Below the pieces are notes generated by a model that saw nothing but the letters and a program-made list of their open reading frames with translations, ran no database searches and had not been told where the DNA came from. The translations under genes were made by a program, and so were the position numbers. Positions 25,925-37,733 of a stretch of 64,000 nt of DNA are shown here, one piece after another. This DNA comes from Adineta vaga (lineage: Eukaryota; Rotifera). How positions within the stretch are numbered: the first letter of the stretch is position 1; the number at the start of each line of letters is the position of its first letter. Location: assembly GCA_021613535.1 (NCBI GenBank), contig CP075496.1:12276001-12340000 (forward strand), read 5' to 3'.

Positions 25925-26533
25925 TCTAATTTTCATGATATTGTCTTTGTTGAACTATGTTTTCTCTCTCTCTCTCTCTCTTGAGAATATCTACGACAGA
26001 CTTATTCTGATAAATCAGATATAAATCATGACAATTTTGTGTTTCTCTTCGCTAATGCTGCTCTTTTATTTTTGCGCGTGTAAGCTTCGAAAGGTAACAA
26101 TGCTCGTAAAAAACAATAATATATTTTATGATCAATGATTTCTTTTGATATACTTTATTGTCTCAAGCATCTGTAGGATAAACGGATTAAATGATAAAAA
26201 AATGTATTCGAGATTTATTCGACGAAATACGAATGACGTGTAAGACTATAAAATACGAATCTAATGTTATTTTTGTCTTACATATGAATAATAATAGACT
26301 AACGACACCTATCTATTGAAATTTAAGATTCAAGATAAATCTGTCAAGATTTTATATTTTCTGTTCAATTAGATTGGAAAAATAATATTCAGAAAATTTC
26401 AATGAAAATCAATTGGTTTCTAAGCAAACGGTTACCTTGGTAAACGAGTAATCATGGCTATCTGTCTATTAAGCTAGTGAGTTTGTTCGTTCTTAGATAC
26501 TCTTTGATTGATAACTTCACAAGCGAAAAGAAA
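25925..26533. other. Intergenic spacer RAB4-NME7
   Basis: Holds the 3' UTR of RAB4 with a (CT)n run at about 25966-25981, then AT-rich sequence and the 5' UTR of NME7. No ORF or RNA gene recognised. Confidence 0.5.
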
Positions 26534-28149
26534 ATGGTATGTGGAAATCTTTGTCTTATTCAAGTAATTCTATAGCATATTTCTTTCTTTCTTTCTAGTC
26601 ATCTGATGAACGATATTGTTTCATAGGAGAATGGTACGATTCTCAAGCAGCAATGACACGCACTTATCAAGTGCTCTATTATCCATCGGATAATAGTATT
26701 GAAATGGTTTGTCGAAGTTATTTGAAATTTTATTTTACAAACAATAATGAATATTCTTCTATTAGTATGATACAAAAACTCGTCGTACATTTTTGAAACG
26801 TACAAAATGTGACACAATCAAATTGCATGATTTTTTTATTGGAAACACAATAAATATCTTTTCTCGGTCAATTAAAGTTGCTGATTTTGGTGATGCATTT
26901 ACTGCCAAATCTATTGGCAAAAATCAGGAAAGGTTAGAAAATAAACGAAATATAATGATTGTTATTTGAATTTTATATTTAGAACTTTGGCAATTATTAA
27001 ACCAGATGCTGTCCGACATTTAGGTGATATAATTAGTGCAGTTTATGAAAATGGCTTTACAATTGCTCGAATGCGAATGATAAAATTATCACAAAATGAA
27101 GTGATGTATTTTTATTCGGAACATAAAACCAAAGATTTCTTTCCGTATGTTTTATTTGACGTTGTTTACTTTGTTGGTTAATATCATAAACTATTTCTAG
27201 ACGTTTATGTGAATTTATGACAAGTGGTCCACTTGTTGCGATGGAATTAGTCGGATCAGATGCAGTTAATCGTTGGAGAAGTATGATTGGACCAACAGAC
27301 ACACAGAGAGCCAAAGAACAAGGATCACATTTACTTCGTGCACGATTTGGCACGGGTATGAATTTAATAAATAGTTGAAATGTTTGAAAAAAATTGGATT
27401 ATTTAGATGGAACAAGAAATGCTTTACATGGATCTGATTCTGCATCAAGTGCTCAACGAGAAGTTTCATTCTTTTTCGGTTCCAAATATGGTGTGAATAC
27501 GGCATGTTATAACGATACGACATGCTGTATTATTAAACCACATGCAGTTGCTGAAGGTAGAGCCGGACATATTATCAATGCTATTCTAATTGCTGGATTT
27601 CAAGTTTCTGCTATTGGAACAGTATGTTGATGTTATTTATCGATGTATTCTATTGGTAGTTTCATTTCTTTTAGTTCAGCTTAGATAAAGTAAATGCCGA
27701 AGAATTCTTCGAAGTTTATAAAGGTGTTGTGCACGAATATCCCGTAAGTATTTTCTATTAATGATTAATTTCATGAATAAGTCTAATTTGAATATAGAAA
27801 ATGGTTGAAGAATTAATGTCAGGTGCATGTATTGTTCTCGAAGTTCGTGCTCAAAATGCACAAGCAGTTTTTCGTGATTTCTGTGGTCCAGCCGATCCAG
27901 TATGTCTTTTATTCTTGTAGCTATATCTAATAATCTATCTCTCTTGCTTAAGGAAATTGCTCGTCATATTCGTCCAAGAACACTTCGTGCTTTATATGGT
28001 AAAGACAAAGTGAAAAATGCTGTTCATTGTACAGACTTAGCTGAAGATGCGACATTAGAAGTAAGAAAACAATCGGTGAATTAATTTTTTTATATTAAAC
28101 TTATTTTTATTTTTAGGTTGAATATTTCTTCCGAATCTTAGATCATTGA
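26534..28149 (+). CDS. NME7: NME7 nucleoside diphosphate kinase-like protein (DM10 + two NDK domains)
   Basis: Ten exons: 26534-26536, 26599-26706, 26766-26932, 26983-27144, 27201-27355, 27407-27621, 27675-27743, 27798-27899, 27953-28060 and 28117-28149. They give 373 aa, close to human NME7 (376). The N-terminal DM10 domain (FIGEWYDS ... FLKRTKCD ... FIGNTINIFSR) is followed by NDK-A (LAIIKPDA; active-site His in RNALHGSDS) and NDK-B (CCIIKPHAVAEG; His in KNAVHCTDLAED). Both active-site histidines are present. The C-terminal VEYFFRILDH matches the family. NME7 acts at the gamma-tubulin ring complex and is a microtubule inner protein of cilia. The first coding exon is only the ATG. Confidence 0.96.
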
Positions 28150-28287
28150 TCAATGAATTGAACGACTGAAAGCATGAACGTTGAAAAACGTTCATTTTTT
28201 CTTCTTTTTTTTCTGATTCTTTACGAATAAAATAAATGATTTTATCACATTTTCAATATATGAAATTTATTGGATCGAATATATGGT

Positions 28288-30747
28288 TCAGTCATGATGA
28301 ACTAAAAAATGATAAAAGAGAAAATTGACTTTATCTGTTGACTGATACTTACGAGCAGGCAATCGTTTTGGTCTATTACGAGGAACTTGATGTTGATGAA
28401 TAGGATTAACTGACATTGCAATTGTTTCTTCATGGTTTGTGGGTCGAGATCGTCGACGATTACGTCGACGTTCCATTCTTTCAAGACGAGTACGCGATCT
28501 GGGTAATGGTGGTAAGGATATCGGTTGAAGTTGTTCATCATGTTCTGAAGTTTTTGGTCGATGATGATGACGCTTTCCGTGGCGTCTTTCATCTGGTTCC
28601 GATAAAAATGTTTCTGAGGGCACTGATCGATTATGACCATATGATTTTGGCTGTGATATTGGCTTTTCAACATGTGTTTCCTGTGGAGGTGACCAATCAT
28701 GCATCGGGAAATTCATTTCTAAAATGAATACATCACACTTCATCTCATGCAAATCAGTTTTAAACTATTGTTGACTTATATTGTACTAACTAGGTGTTTC
28801 TGAATGTTTTCTTTTCCATATAAAGAAACCCAAAACGCCAACTATTAGAGAAACACCGATGATGGATCCAACAGCTATCAGTGCAATTTTCCATTTAGCA
28901 AGAGCTTCTATTTATTTATTTTAATAAAACTGTCAATTCTCATGATCACAGACTGTATTTTCTCCTACCTGGACATTCAGGCGGTGATGTTAACTTTGCT
29001 AAAATCGAGAAAGAATACTTACAATGTGTTTTGAACACATCAATATCCGAAATCCAACAAAGATTGCATAAATTAACATACTTGTTGTTGATGAGGACAT
29101 CGGTGTATTTTCCGTAGAAATGATGGTAGATAGATTAGTGATGATTGGTTCAGTAGTGTTTGCATCGATGATCGTTGAATGACTAGTGATTGGGTCAGTG
29201 ATATTAAGAATACCAGTCGTTGGATTGGTAGTAGTTAGATAAGTAGAAATTACATCGGTGGTAGCTGGATTCGTAGTGGCTGGAATAGTGGCAGTTGGCT
29301 TTATAATGTCGGCATCAGTAATAGTTGAAAACGTAGTATCTTGGTCGGTATTAGTTGCATTCAATTGTGATCGGAAACATATGTGTGGACGTTAAAAGAT
29401 CTGTACATCGCTATAGTTTGTCGTGCTGTTATATGAATCGGTAACTGTATCTTGTGGAGATGAAAAATTGTTAGTGTTGAATTCTACAGGGGATGTCACT
29501 ATATTTTCAAGTTTTCGATTACCTTTAGTAATGTAACTCACCATCATCTGCACACTTTAATATGTTAAAATCAAAAATATACCGTGCAAAAATAATATCG
29601 TATTCAATAGATAGATCGACAGAAGTCCAATTCCACGTGTAATTGATTTTCAAGGAATCTGAACTATTGGAGATAAAGCATTGTAGCAGTGTGCCATTTA
29701 TCAAGAAACAATATTTGATATGACGAAAACATGTTATATCTGTATTATTCTGATTATGTATTTCAATTGTACAGTTATCTGAAGTACCCACTACGGTAAT
29801 ATTTGGTTTGTCAATTATTTTATCTGGAAAAAAAATGAGATTGATTTTTATTTGAAACCTTCTACAATCCTATTAGCATAGAACTGATCTGTATTAGAAG
29901 CAGATCATCATTTATTCGAACAAGATCTAAAAACAATAGAGCGAAAATCATTTCAAAGAATGCATCAATTCAGTATAGACATAAATTCAACATAACAAGT
30001 AAAGCAGCGAAAGAATCTATGAAAAGACTTCTTACCGACAAGTAAATTCTTTGATATTGTCATGTTGTAAAAGTTGTTCACTAATTGGTATTGTATGTCT
30101 ATATCAATATTTACTGGCTTCTCTGCTATACTCACACTACTATTAATGATTTCAAAAGAAATTGTATTCGGTTGACTCGTTGAACCAAATATTAAATCTG
30201 ATGAATTTACTGTACGATACATTTCAATATCAGATGGATCTATGGAGTCATTAATAAGAAGATAAGCTTGACAGGAATTTGAATGCTCATGTAAAACGAA
30301 TTCAGCTGAAGATAATTGAACATCTTCAAAAAGATAATTAGCTTTTCATATGAATGTGCAAAGACTATTACTATAAACTGTTATATTTGCTGTATATACA
30401 TCTTGACCATCATTTACTGCATAGATACCAGTATGAAAATATTGTGCATAGTCTACACTTAAATTTGTCCCATTAGAATCATCATTTTGCTTATTTATAT
30501 TGATAAGTAATGAAACAGATGAGTCAGAAGGTGCCCAGTCATTCATGATGGCAGCAAGAAGCGTATTATTAAATAACCATTGTTGAATTGTAATATTCAT
30601 TGTATTGATGATTATACTGTCATTAACCCATACAGAGTGTTTAACATTTGGATTGAAACGAGTGATTTTAATCATCTGATCAAAACCCAGAACTGATTGC
30701 AAGTAAATTGGTAGAATAAGAATTAACATTTGTATCAACTTGTTCAT
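28288..30747 (-). CDS. Ig-like type I membrane glycoprotein, paralogue A
   Basis: Exons (transcript order) 30747-30372, 30323-30036, 29823-29542, 29498-29407, 29298-29082, 28998-28969, 28907-28791, 28718-28288, about 610 aa. A signal peptide (MNKLIQMLILILPIYLQSVLG) precedes three beta-rich, N-glycosylated segments, one exon each; the third keeps Cys pairs and an Ig-like core (NYTWNWTSVDLSIEYDI). Then come a Thr/Ser-rich mucin-like stalk, one TM helix (KIALIAVGSIIGVSLIVGVL) and a tail with ERRRNRRR and PIHQHQVP. It is a tandem paralogue of 31761-34273 with the same exon phases. The stalk frame holds TAA at 29392-29394, which must be removed by a 108-bp intron whose acceptor (ATTATAAAG) is weak. 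The tail may lose a further intron (donor GTAAGTAT near 28351), reaching the same stop. Family and ligand unknown; a surface receptor or adhesion role is inference. Confidence 0.72.
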
Positions 30748-31760
30748 AGTTAGTGATGCAATAATCTCAATTCGACTCGGTTCCAATTCTATAATTAGTT
30801 AAAAATGACTCGAATTGAATGGATCTATAGTCTGTTTTCGTCAGAGTCGATATGAAACTGGTTGCAATTGGTCTCATAGAGGACAACAACACAACAAATA
30901 GCATATTCGAAATCAGTAGAGAAAACTGCATTATAACAAACGTCTTTTCTCGAAAAATTTACTCATAGAGAAGTATGGGTGAGTTTGTTGTGAAAAACAT
31001 TTTCTGACAAAAGATGTTTGTTATAATGCAGTTTTCTGTACTGATTTCGAATATGCTATTTGTTGTGTTCTCCAATAAAGATATATTGACAAAAACACTG
31101 CCGCCTTGAAAAAAATATATTTCTGTATGTGACCAATTTTAACCAATTCTAATTAATTTCATATCGACTCTGACGAATCGTATTCATAGAAAACAGCAAT
31201 ACCATTAATACCCAACAAGTTTTTGCCACTAGGAACTGAAATCGACAGACAGATCTTATTTTTATTGTTGTTTGTAATTAATTATAATAATTATTTTGAT
31301 TGATATAAAAATGTAAAATAAGCACGAAACTATGTCTACCTTAGAAGTATTCTATCGTTGATTTCATCGCATAGATAAGAAATTAAAATATTTATTTAAA
31401 GTATGGACGATAGTAACTATCGTAGATGTCATGTCTGTGTAATATTCAGTAATGAAAAAGTTCAACAAATATGACTTGCACAATCAATTGAAGAAAGTTT
31501 CAGATAGATCAAGCATTCAAACTATACTCTATATATTTTTCACATGTGTCACGCTATAGTCATTGTTTTGGACAATGATTTCTCTTCTGTGAGAATGATA
31601 GATGAAAGTATGAAAGTTTTTCAATTTCTGTTTGTTGATATAAACGAATAAAACAAATGATGCAATCACGATTTCAAAAAAAATAAAATTGATTTAATAG
31701 GAATTAAACATTTGGAACTAAAATATAAAAAAAAAGAAGATTGACTTCATCTGTAAAATG
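30748..31760. other. Spacer between receptor paralogues A and B
   Basis: About 1 kb. It contains the 341-bp foldback element at 30837-31177; the rest is AT-rich with no ORF of interest. It must include the promoter of paralogue A and the 3' UTR of paralogue B. Confidence 0.5.
30837..31177. mobile_element. Foldback / MITE-like palindromic element
   Basis: Terminal inverted repeats of 21 bases (30837-30857, TTCGTCAGAGTCGATATGAA..., against 31157-31177) enclose a second, longer inverted pair: 30889-30948 against 31009-31068, 60 bases with about two mismatches, around a 60-base loop. There is no coding capacity. This is the form of a non-autonomous foldback or miniature inverted-repeat DNA element. 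I see no clear target-site duplication next to the ends, so the true borders may differ by a few bases. It sits in the promoter side of receptor paralogue A. Confidence 0.72.
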
Positions 31761-34273
31761 TTAATTACGTGGGGGTAATGGTCTTCGTCGACCATGAGGA
31801 ACTTGATGTTGATGAATAGGATGAGATGATTTAGAAATTGGCTGAGATGATGAAGTGTGTCCATTTGGTTCGTAATTCGGTGATGCTACTCGTCGACGAT
31901 TACGTCGACGTTCTTGTTTATCAAGATCATAGGATGATCTGGTAGGTGGTAGTGGTCGTTTCGATTGAAATTGTTCGTGATGGTTTGACGTTTGTGATTG
32001 CTGTGACAATCGTAATGACTTATTGGTCGATCGTGGTGGCGGTATCGGCTGTCCACGATGATAATTATCTCTTTGTGACCTTTCACTTGATTCTGAAGTC
32101 GAAGAGTTTGATGATGATGTTGATTGTCTACGATCTCTAGATTTCGAATTCTGTATTGGTTTTTGAACTATTTGTCTCGGTTGAGTTGGTCGAATTTCCA
32201 TTGGAATTTCAGGCTCTAGTAAAAATCATATATTTTGTTTAATCTGCTTTTTACATGGTTCAATTTTTTTTAAAGAACTAACAAACATAGAGCACTTTTT
32301 AACATACCATGAGGTTCTACTTTACTCCTCCCAAGATTTCCACTTCCTGAAGTTGATGAAATACTATATGTTTTATATGTAGACACAAATGTTCGATTTT
32401 CATTTAAAGTTTCTTATAGAAAAGGAAAACAAGACCGATGACTAATAGTTTGCTTACCAAAAGTTCCTCTCGACTGTTTTTTCCATATAAAAAGAACGAC
32501 TCCTCCAACTAATAGTAGAGCACCTATCACTGATCCAATGACGATCAATGCAATTTGCCATCCAGCAAGAGATCCTAGTTATAAATGACAATGAAAAGAG
32601 AATTGTAAGAAATAAATCAATATTTCTCTAATACTTGGTTCTTTTGGTGGTGTCGTAATAGGTGCTAAAATTGAAGAAGATAGACAATCATGCTTGTTAG
32701 TTATTAGTAATCGTAAGAAAAGTTTTGGTAATTGATAGTAAATAGAAAATCAAAAGAATATATAGCTAAAATGATCGTACTTGTTGTCGGTAACGAACTG
32801 TTTGAATATTCTGAATAGTCTATGATTATAGGTTTAGTGTCTACATCGAACTGCATAGAGAACATACTTGTGGATGTAGCGTAGTATGTACTAGCACTAT
32901 AAGTTGCTATATCTTTTGAAGTACTATCTTCATTCGTATATGATACGGAAGTTGTAAATTGTGAATATGATGATTCCTCAGTAGTAAATGTGGTATCAGG
33001 TGTCACTGAAATAATGCTTTGTCTTTTAAATAAATCTTATTTCGTTATAATAAAGTAATATTTAATTTTTTTTCATTCGAACAAAATATCTTGCTAGATC
33101 TTCGATTGCTTTTAATAATATATCTTACCATAAGGTGCACATTTCAGTACTTGCATATTGAATATATACTTTCCATAGATAATATCGTATTCAATAACTA
33201 AATCGATCGAAGTCAAATTCCATGTGTAGTCTAGTTCCTGAGAATCTAGATTATTGAAAGTATCGTAATAAAATATTGTATCATTTGTCTTTAACCAATA
33301 AGTAATATTGCGAATACATTCAATATTTCTCATATATTTGTGTTCTATGTGAACTGTACAATTGTTCGAAAAACCAGTTGTAGATATGTTGGGTTCGTTG
33401 ATTAACTCTCCTAAATTAAATAAATAGTTTGTATTCTAAATATCGTTGACAAAACTTCTTTTTTTTCGTTCGAAATAGAATTTAATTGATATTTTTCTTG
33501 TGCAATTATTGTAACTGAAGTAATTAACGAATTTGAATATGGATAACTTACCAAGAGATATATTTTTCGATAGAACAATAGTATAATTATTGATATTTAA
33601 CGTATACTTTATATCAATGTCGATGCTCATAGAAGTGTTCAGTATATCCATATTGCTGTTAAGGATTTCAAAAGCCATAAAATTCGATGACTTTGGAGTA
33701 TCGAATGTTAAATCGGATGAGTTTGCTATACGAGAAATTCCAAGATCTGTTGGTTCTATTGAGTCATTGATAAGAAGAAATGCTTTGCACATATTTGAGT
33801 CATTACGTAAAACAGACTCGACTGAAAACAATTTCGCATCTAAGAGAAGAAAAATTTATTGAAAATCATACATGGGCTTTCAAGAGACTATTACCGTAAA
33901 CTGTTAGATTTAATGAATAAATACCTGGCTCCTCATCAACGGCGTAATTACCAGAATGAAAGCGTTGAACACGGTTCAGAACTAGACGTGAACGATCTAT
34001 AGCAATGAAATTTATTGTTGCATTAATTTGTGATGCTATACTGGAATTTTCAGATGTCCACACACCGGTGTTTGTAAAAAGGACGGATGTATTGAATAAC
34101 CATTTTTCAGCTCCAATATCTATCGCTTCAATTTCTATAGTGTCATCAATCCATACATAACCTGAGATATTTGGATAAATTGGTGAGATCTCATAGAAAC
34201 GATCGAATCCCAAAATTGATTGCAGATACATAAGCAGAATGAACGTTATCATATACATTGACTTTTCCATCAT
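31761..34273 (-). CDS. Ig-like type I membrane glycoprotein, paralogue B
   Basis: Eight exons (34273-33895, 33839-33552, 33410-33129, 33005-32781, 32664-32635, 32574-32458, 32412-32308, 32215-31761) sum to 626 aa in frame. Signal peptide (MYMITFILLMYLQSILG), three glycosylated beta-rich ectodomain segments, a Thr/Ser/Tyr-rich stalk, a TM helix (QIALIVIGSVIGALLLVGGV) and a tail rich in Ser, Pro and Arg. Exon phases and lengths match paralogue A (288, 282, 30 and 117 bases identical in length), while the ectodomain residues differ widely. The tail shares ERRRNRRR and PIHQHQVP with A and has Pro-rich stretches (PIPPPRS, PLPPTRS, RRPLPPR) of SH3-ligand type. One extra tail exon (32412-32308) is absent from A. 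Not a family I can name. Confidence 0.82.
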
Positions 34274-35236
34274 TTAATCTGAAAATAAATGGTCTTTTGC
34301 GAACGATATTATTATATAACAGTGTGTATATATCTAGGTGCTTTGAATTTAAACACAGATAATTATTTATATTAATTGATACAATGTTTTCATAGGATAT
34401 TGCACATATTATTTATCAAACAAATTCAGAAACACATACAAAATGGTTTATGGTTAAGCGATGAATACAATATGTCTGATTGTCTACTTGTTCTGTTGCT
34501 AAGCTCATTCAGCAGATAAGGAATGTAAATATTTATATAGAATATTGACAGTCGTAACTGCACACAATTTTCTAGATATTTAGAGGAAAAAAAGTCTAAT
34601 AAAAATAAATTTCCTTCGTGTATGAACAAATATTACTCAATCATTATTATTATTATTTAATTATGAAACATATCAAGTAAAAGAATTTTAAAACATATAG
34701 TTGTGTTAATTGTACGAGGAAAAGCATAAAATAAACATTTTGACATAACATATGCATGTTCAAAAATCAACTGATTTCGAAGTATTTCAGCTCTGTCGTA
34801 CATGTGATACAAGTTGTCGTCTTTGAATTTTATCGAAATAATCAAAATAATAAATACGAAAATAACATTATTATATCAAGACAATATAGAATTTCATCAA
34901 TCAGTTGTTTTGCTCTACAGGTCGCCAAACAGTATAGCCACTATCGTTATCGAGCTTTGGTAACCTTCTTGTTAGGCACGGCTGCATATAGATCATGCGG
35001 TGGGTGATCAGTTTTTGAAGTAAATTCGTCTATTGGGTAGCGATCTACTAAATGAAAGACTTTAGTTTTGCGAGATTTATTATGTAATAGAGAAAAAAAA
35101 TAATCCGTTCTTGTTAATCTTCTCTAGATAAAAATGATCTGTTTTCATTGAGAATATATTGAAAGTATGGAGATGATTAAGAATGGTTTTAATTCGAAAC
35201 AGACAAAGATTTCTATCATCATTATCAGATTAGTTT
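34274..35236. other. Spacer between receptor genes B and C
   Basis: About 960 bases of AT-rich sequence upstream of paralogue B and downstream of C. No convincing ORF, repeat or RNA gene seen. Confidence 0.5.
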
Positions 35237-37060
35237 TTAAATACTTGATTTCGTTTCGTGATTTTGATCCCATCGTCGATAGCAAAAGATTCCCAATGGA
35301 ACCAATACAATAATGATTAATAAACCAAAAATAATTGGTAGAACAATCGGTAAGATCGAAGGATTTGGCGAAGCATCTGAAAACATTTCATCCGAAGAAA
35401 ATATAAATATGAGTAAAGCAAAAAATTCTCGATATACAGTGAATTGAAATATACCGCTGACGTATTATTTAAATACACTTACGATGTTAAATACAGAATG
35501 TCTTGTGACATCTAATAACCATCCAGATGCAAATATGTTAAAATGAAAAACAAGTTCAAACATTCTCAATACTCGTGTTGCTTATATTGAAATTGGACAG
35601 TTCAATCAATAAAATGTATGTTACCTCTACGTTTTTAGAAGTGAATCTATTTCTGTCTAACTATGGTTATAATGTAAAGGTTACATTTTTAGTTATATGA
35701 CTAAATATTGAGGAATTCATATTTTTCTCTCTGAGTAGCGCACAATTTCATCTTTTCTATGAAAACATTTCATCAGAGATTCTAGTATAAGTTTTCATAA
35801 CATTACTATACAAATGCTCATCTGTACCTCACCGTTTATGGTATATATATATATATAAATAGTCATTTTCGTCAAAATTTTCCTTTGGTAATTATATATG
35901 CTTACGAGAAGTTGCTGCGATTGTCATTGAAGTAGCTCCACTAGATGTACCTCCTGGTATAGTTCCATTGCTGAAGTTTGCTTTTATAGAAGATGATGTT
36001 ATACTTTCCGCTATTGTAGGCTGCGTAGTTAAAATACTTGCAACTGTTGATGTTGGCGTATCTGAAAGATAATTTTTGAAATTGTATTACTTCTTGCTCA
36101 AATCTCGGTATAACACAAATAAATGAAATAGTTCGAATGTAGAACTGCATATTCGATATAAAATAAGTGTTGCATGATTGACGAGTATTTATATTGAAAG
36201 AATTTTCTGTTTTAAGAAAGGGAAAGTATGAGGTAGTTTATAGTTTTACAAAAGCGAGATATTTTTTAATACACTAATAAGCGTTACTTGTACATTTATT
36301 GCGTAGATTTTATATCTGTTCCTTAGAATTAGTGTATATAGAATGTCATTGTATTGTTTAGCGAAAGAGGTTTGAGTAGCAGTTGTATACAGTGCGATCA
36401 AAATTATACAAGAGTTATCGTAGGAAATAGGACACATATCCACAGAAATATAATATGGGAACATTTTGTAACTATCGCCTATATAATAATGTACTAAAAG
36501 CTAACAATACTGAACTAAATACTCAAAAATTGATCATCAAAAATTTGTACATATGATATAATAGGCTTACCAAGTATTTTAATGGAATAACTTAAAGCAG
36601 AAGTTGGATTTATTTGTATTTGATTCTGCTGATGAAAACAAATATACTCTGATACCTTAGTATGAGTCATATTCTTAATTATCATCGATTGTCTGGTAAA
36701 GTTATAGTCATTAATACATGAATTTGTTGATATATTCAAGGTGGATCTTGATGAGCAAGTATAAGTACCGTTTGAATAAACCGTTGCAAAGGACGCGGTA
36801 TTTGTTCTATTAGTTTTACAGAGATCTGCAACGGTAAACCAATAGATAATCGCATTGAATTGTCCATTTTCACATGATGGAAGTTGAACTTGAGAATAAG
36901 GTGAAACTTCATAATGTAGTTTTGTATGATTGACGTTTTGAAGGTCAGTGTCACCGCAAATAATAGGTTCAGTTGTATTCTTCGTGTTAATCACTTGTGT
37001 CATAACACTCGTCGACACATACCAACTAATCAGCCATATAAGAGGAATATAAAAGAACAT
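35237..37060 (-). CDS. Single-domain Ig-like type I membrane protein, paralogue C
   Basis: Three exons, 37060-36571, 36061-35906 and 35376-35237, sum exactly to 261 aa. Signal peptide (MFFYIPLIWLISWYVSTSVM), one Cys-rich, heavily N-glycosylated Ig-V-like domain (PSCENGQF ... YWFTVADLC ... NGTYTCSSRS ... VSEYICFHQQ), a Ser/Thr/Ile-rich stalk encoded by one exon, a TM helix (ILPIVLPIIFGLLIIIVLV) and a short basic tail (CYRRWDQNHETKSSI). It lies head-to-head with SNW1, and its nearest relative is the gene at 43733-44982. Its larger neighbours A and B share the plan (signal, Ig-like, stalk, TM) but not clear sequence. Confidence 0.8.
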
Positions 37061-37733
37061 TATAGTAAGCTTTTGTAATCTAAAGAAACTCTACTAAAAT
37101 TAAAAAGCAAGTCGATAATGAGAGAAACCATGTAAAAAGATGTTAAAAACTTTCAGAATACTTCGATATATCAATAACAGTAAAATCTCAACGAAAGGAA
37201 TAAAGTTGTCGTTGATGTTTCATTCGTGAAGAAAAAGATGACTTATGCAAATATACACTTCGCTTAACTTTTTTACGACAATATCATAGGTATATGAGTG
37301 ATGATAAGTGATGTAAAGTATTAAAACAACAAACCATAGTACAATATATAAGCGGTAAGCAAATCCGAAAAAACAAACGGTACCCATTGAATTAAAGATA
37401 AATTTCTGACAATATTAATCAAACTTAACTCACGAAAAAAAATTGCACAGATGTCACTAGTTTTTAATATGCAAACCTCCAAATTTAATATTTATTGCAT
37501 CTTCTATGTAGGTGGCGTTTTGTGAATAAAAGTACAGACCAATCGATATCAAAGAAATGACGTACACTACAATATATCAACATACAATACAAAAACAATT
37601 TGAAATAATTTTCGAAATACTATTTGTTAATAATTTCTACGCATTGTTTTGGAAATTACATCGCAATTCATATTTAAATAATTGATCAGTTTCTTTCGTA
37701 GATAATTCACTCAGCCATTATACACGTTCGAAA
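37061..37733. promoter_or_regulatory. Divergent promoter region, paralogue C / SNW1
   Basis: 670 bases between two 5' ends (receptor C on -, SNW1 on +). AT-rich; no ORF. It must serve both genes. Confidence 0.4.

Noticed and set aside
30837-31177. Foldback element as a viral or retroelement LTR
   Set aside because: Repeats are inverted, not direct, and no primer-binding site, polypurine tract or coding remnant is present.
34900-35007. Short + strand frame near 34756-35007 as possible gene
   Set aside because: No domain or splice support; in the spacer between receptor genes.
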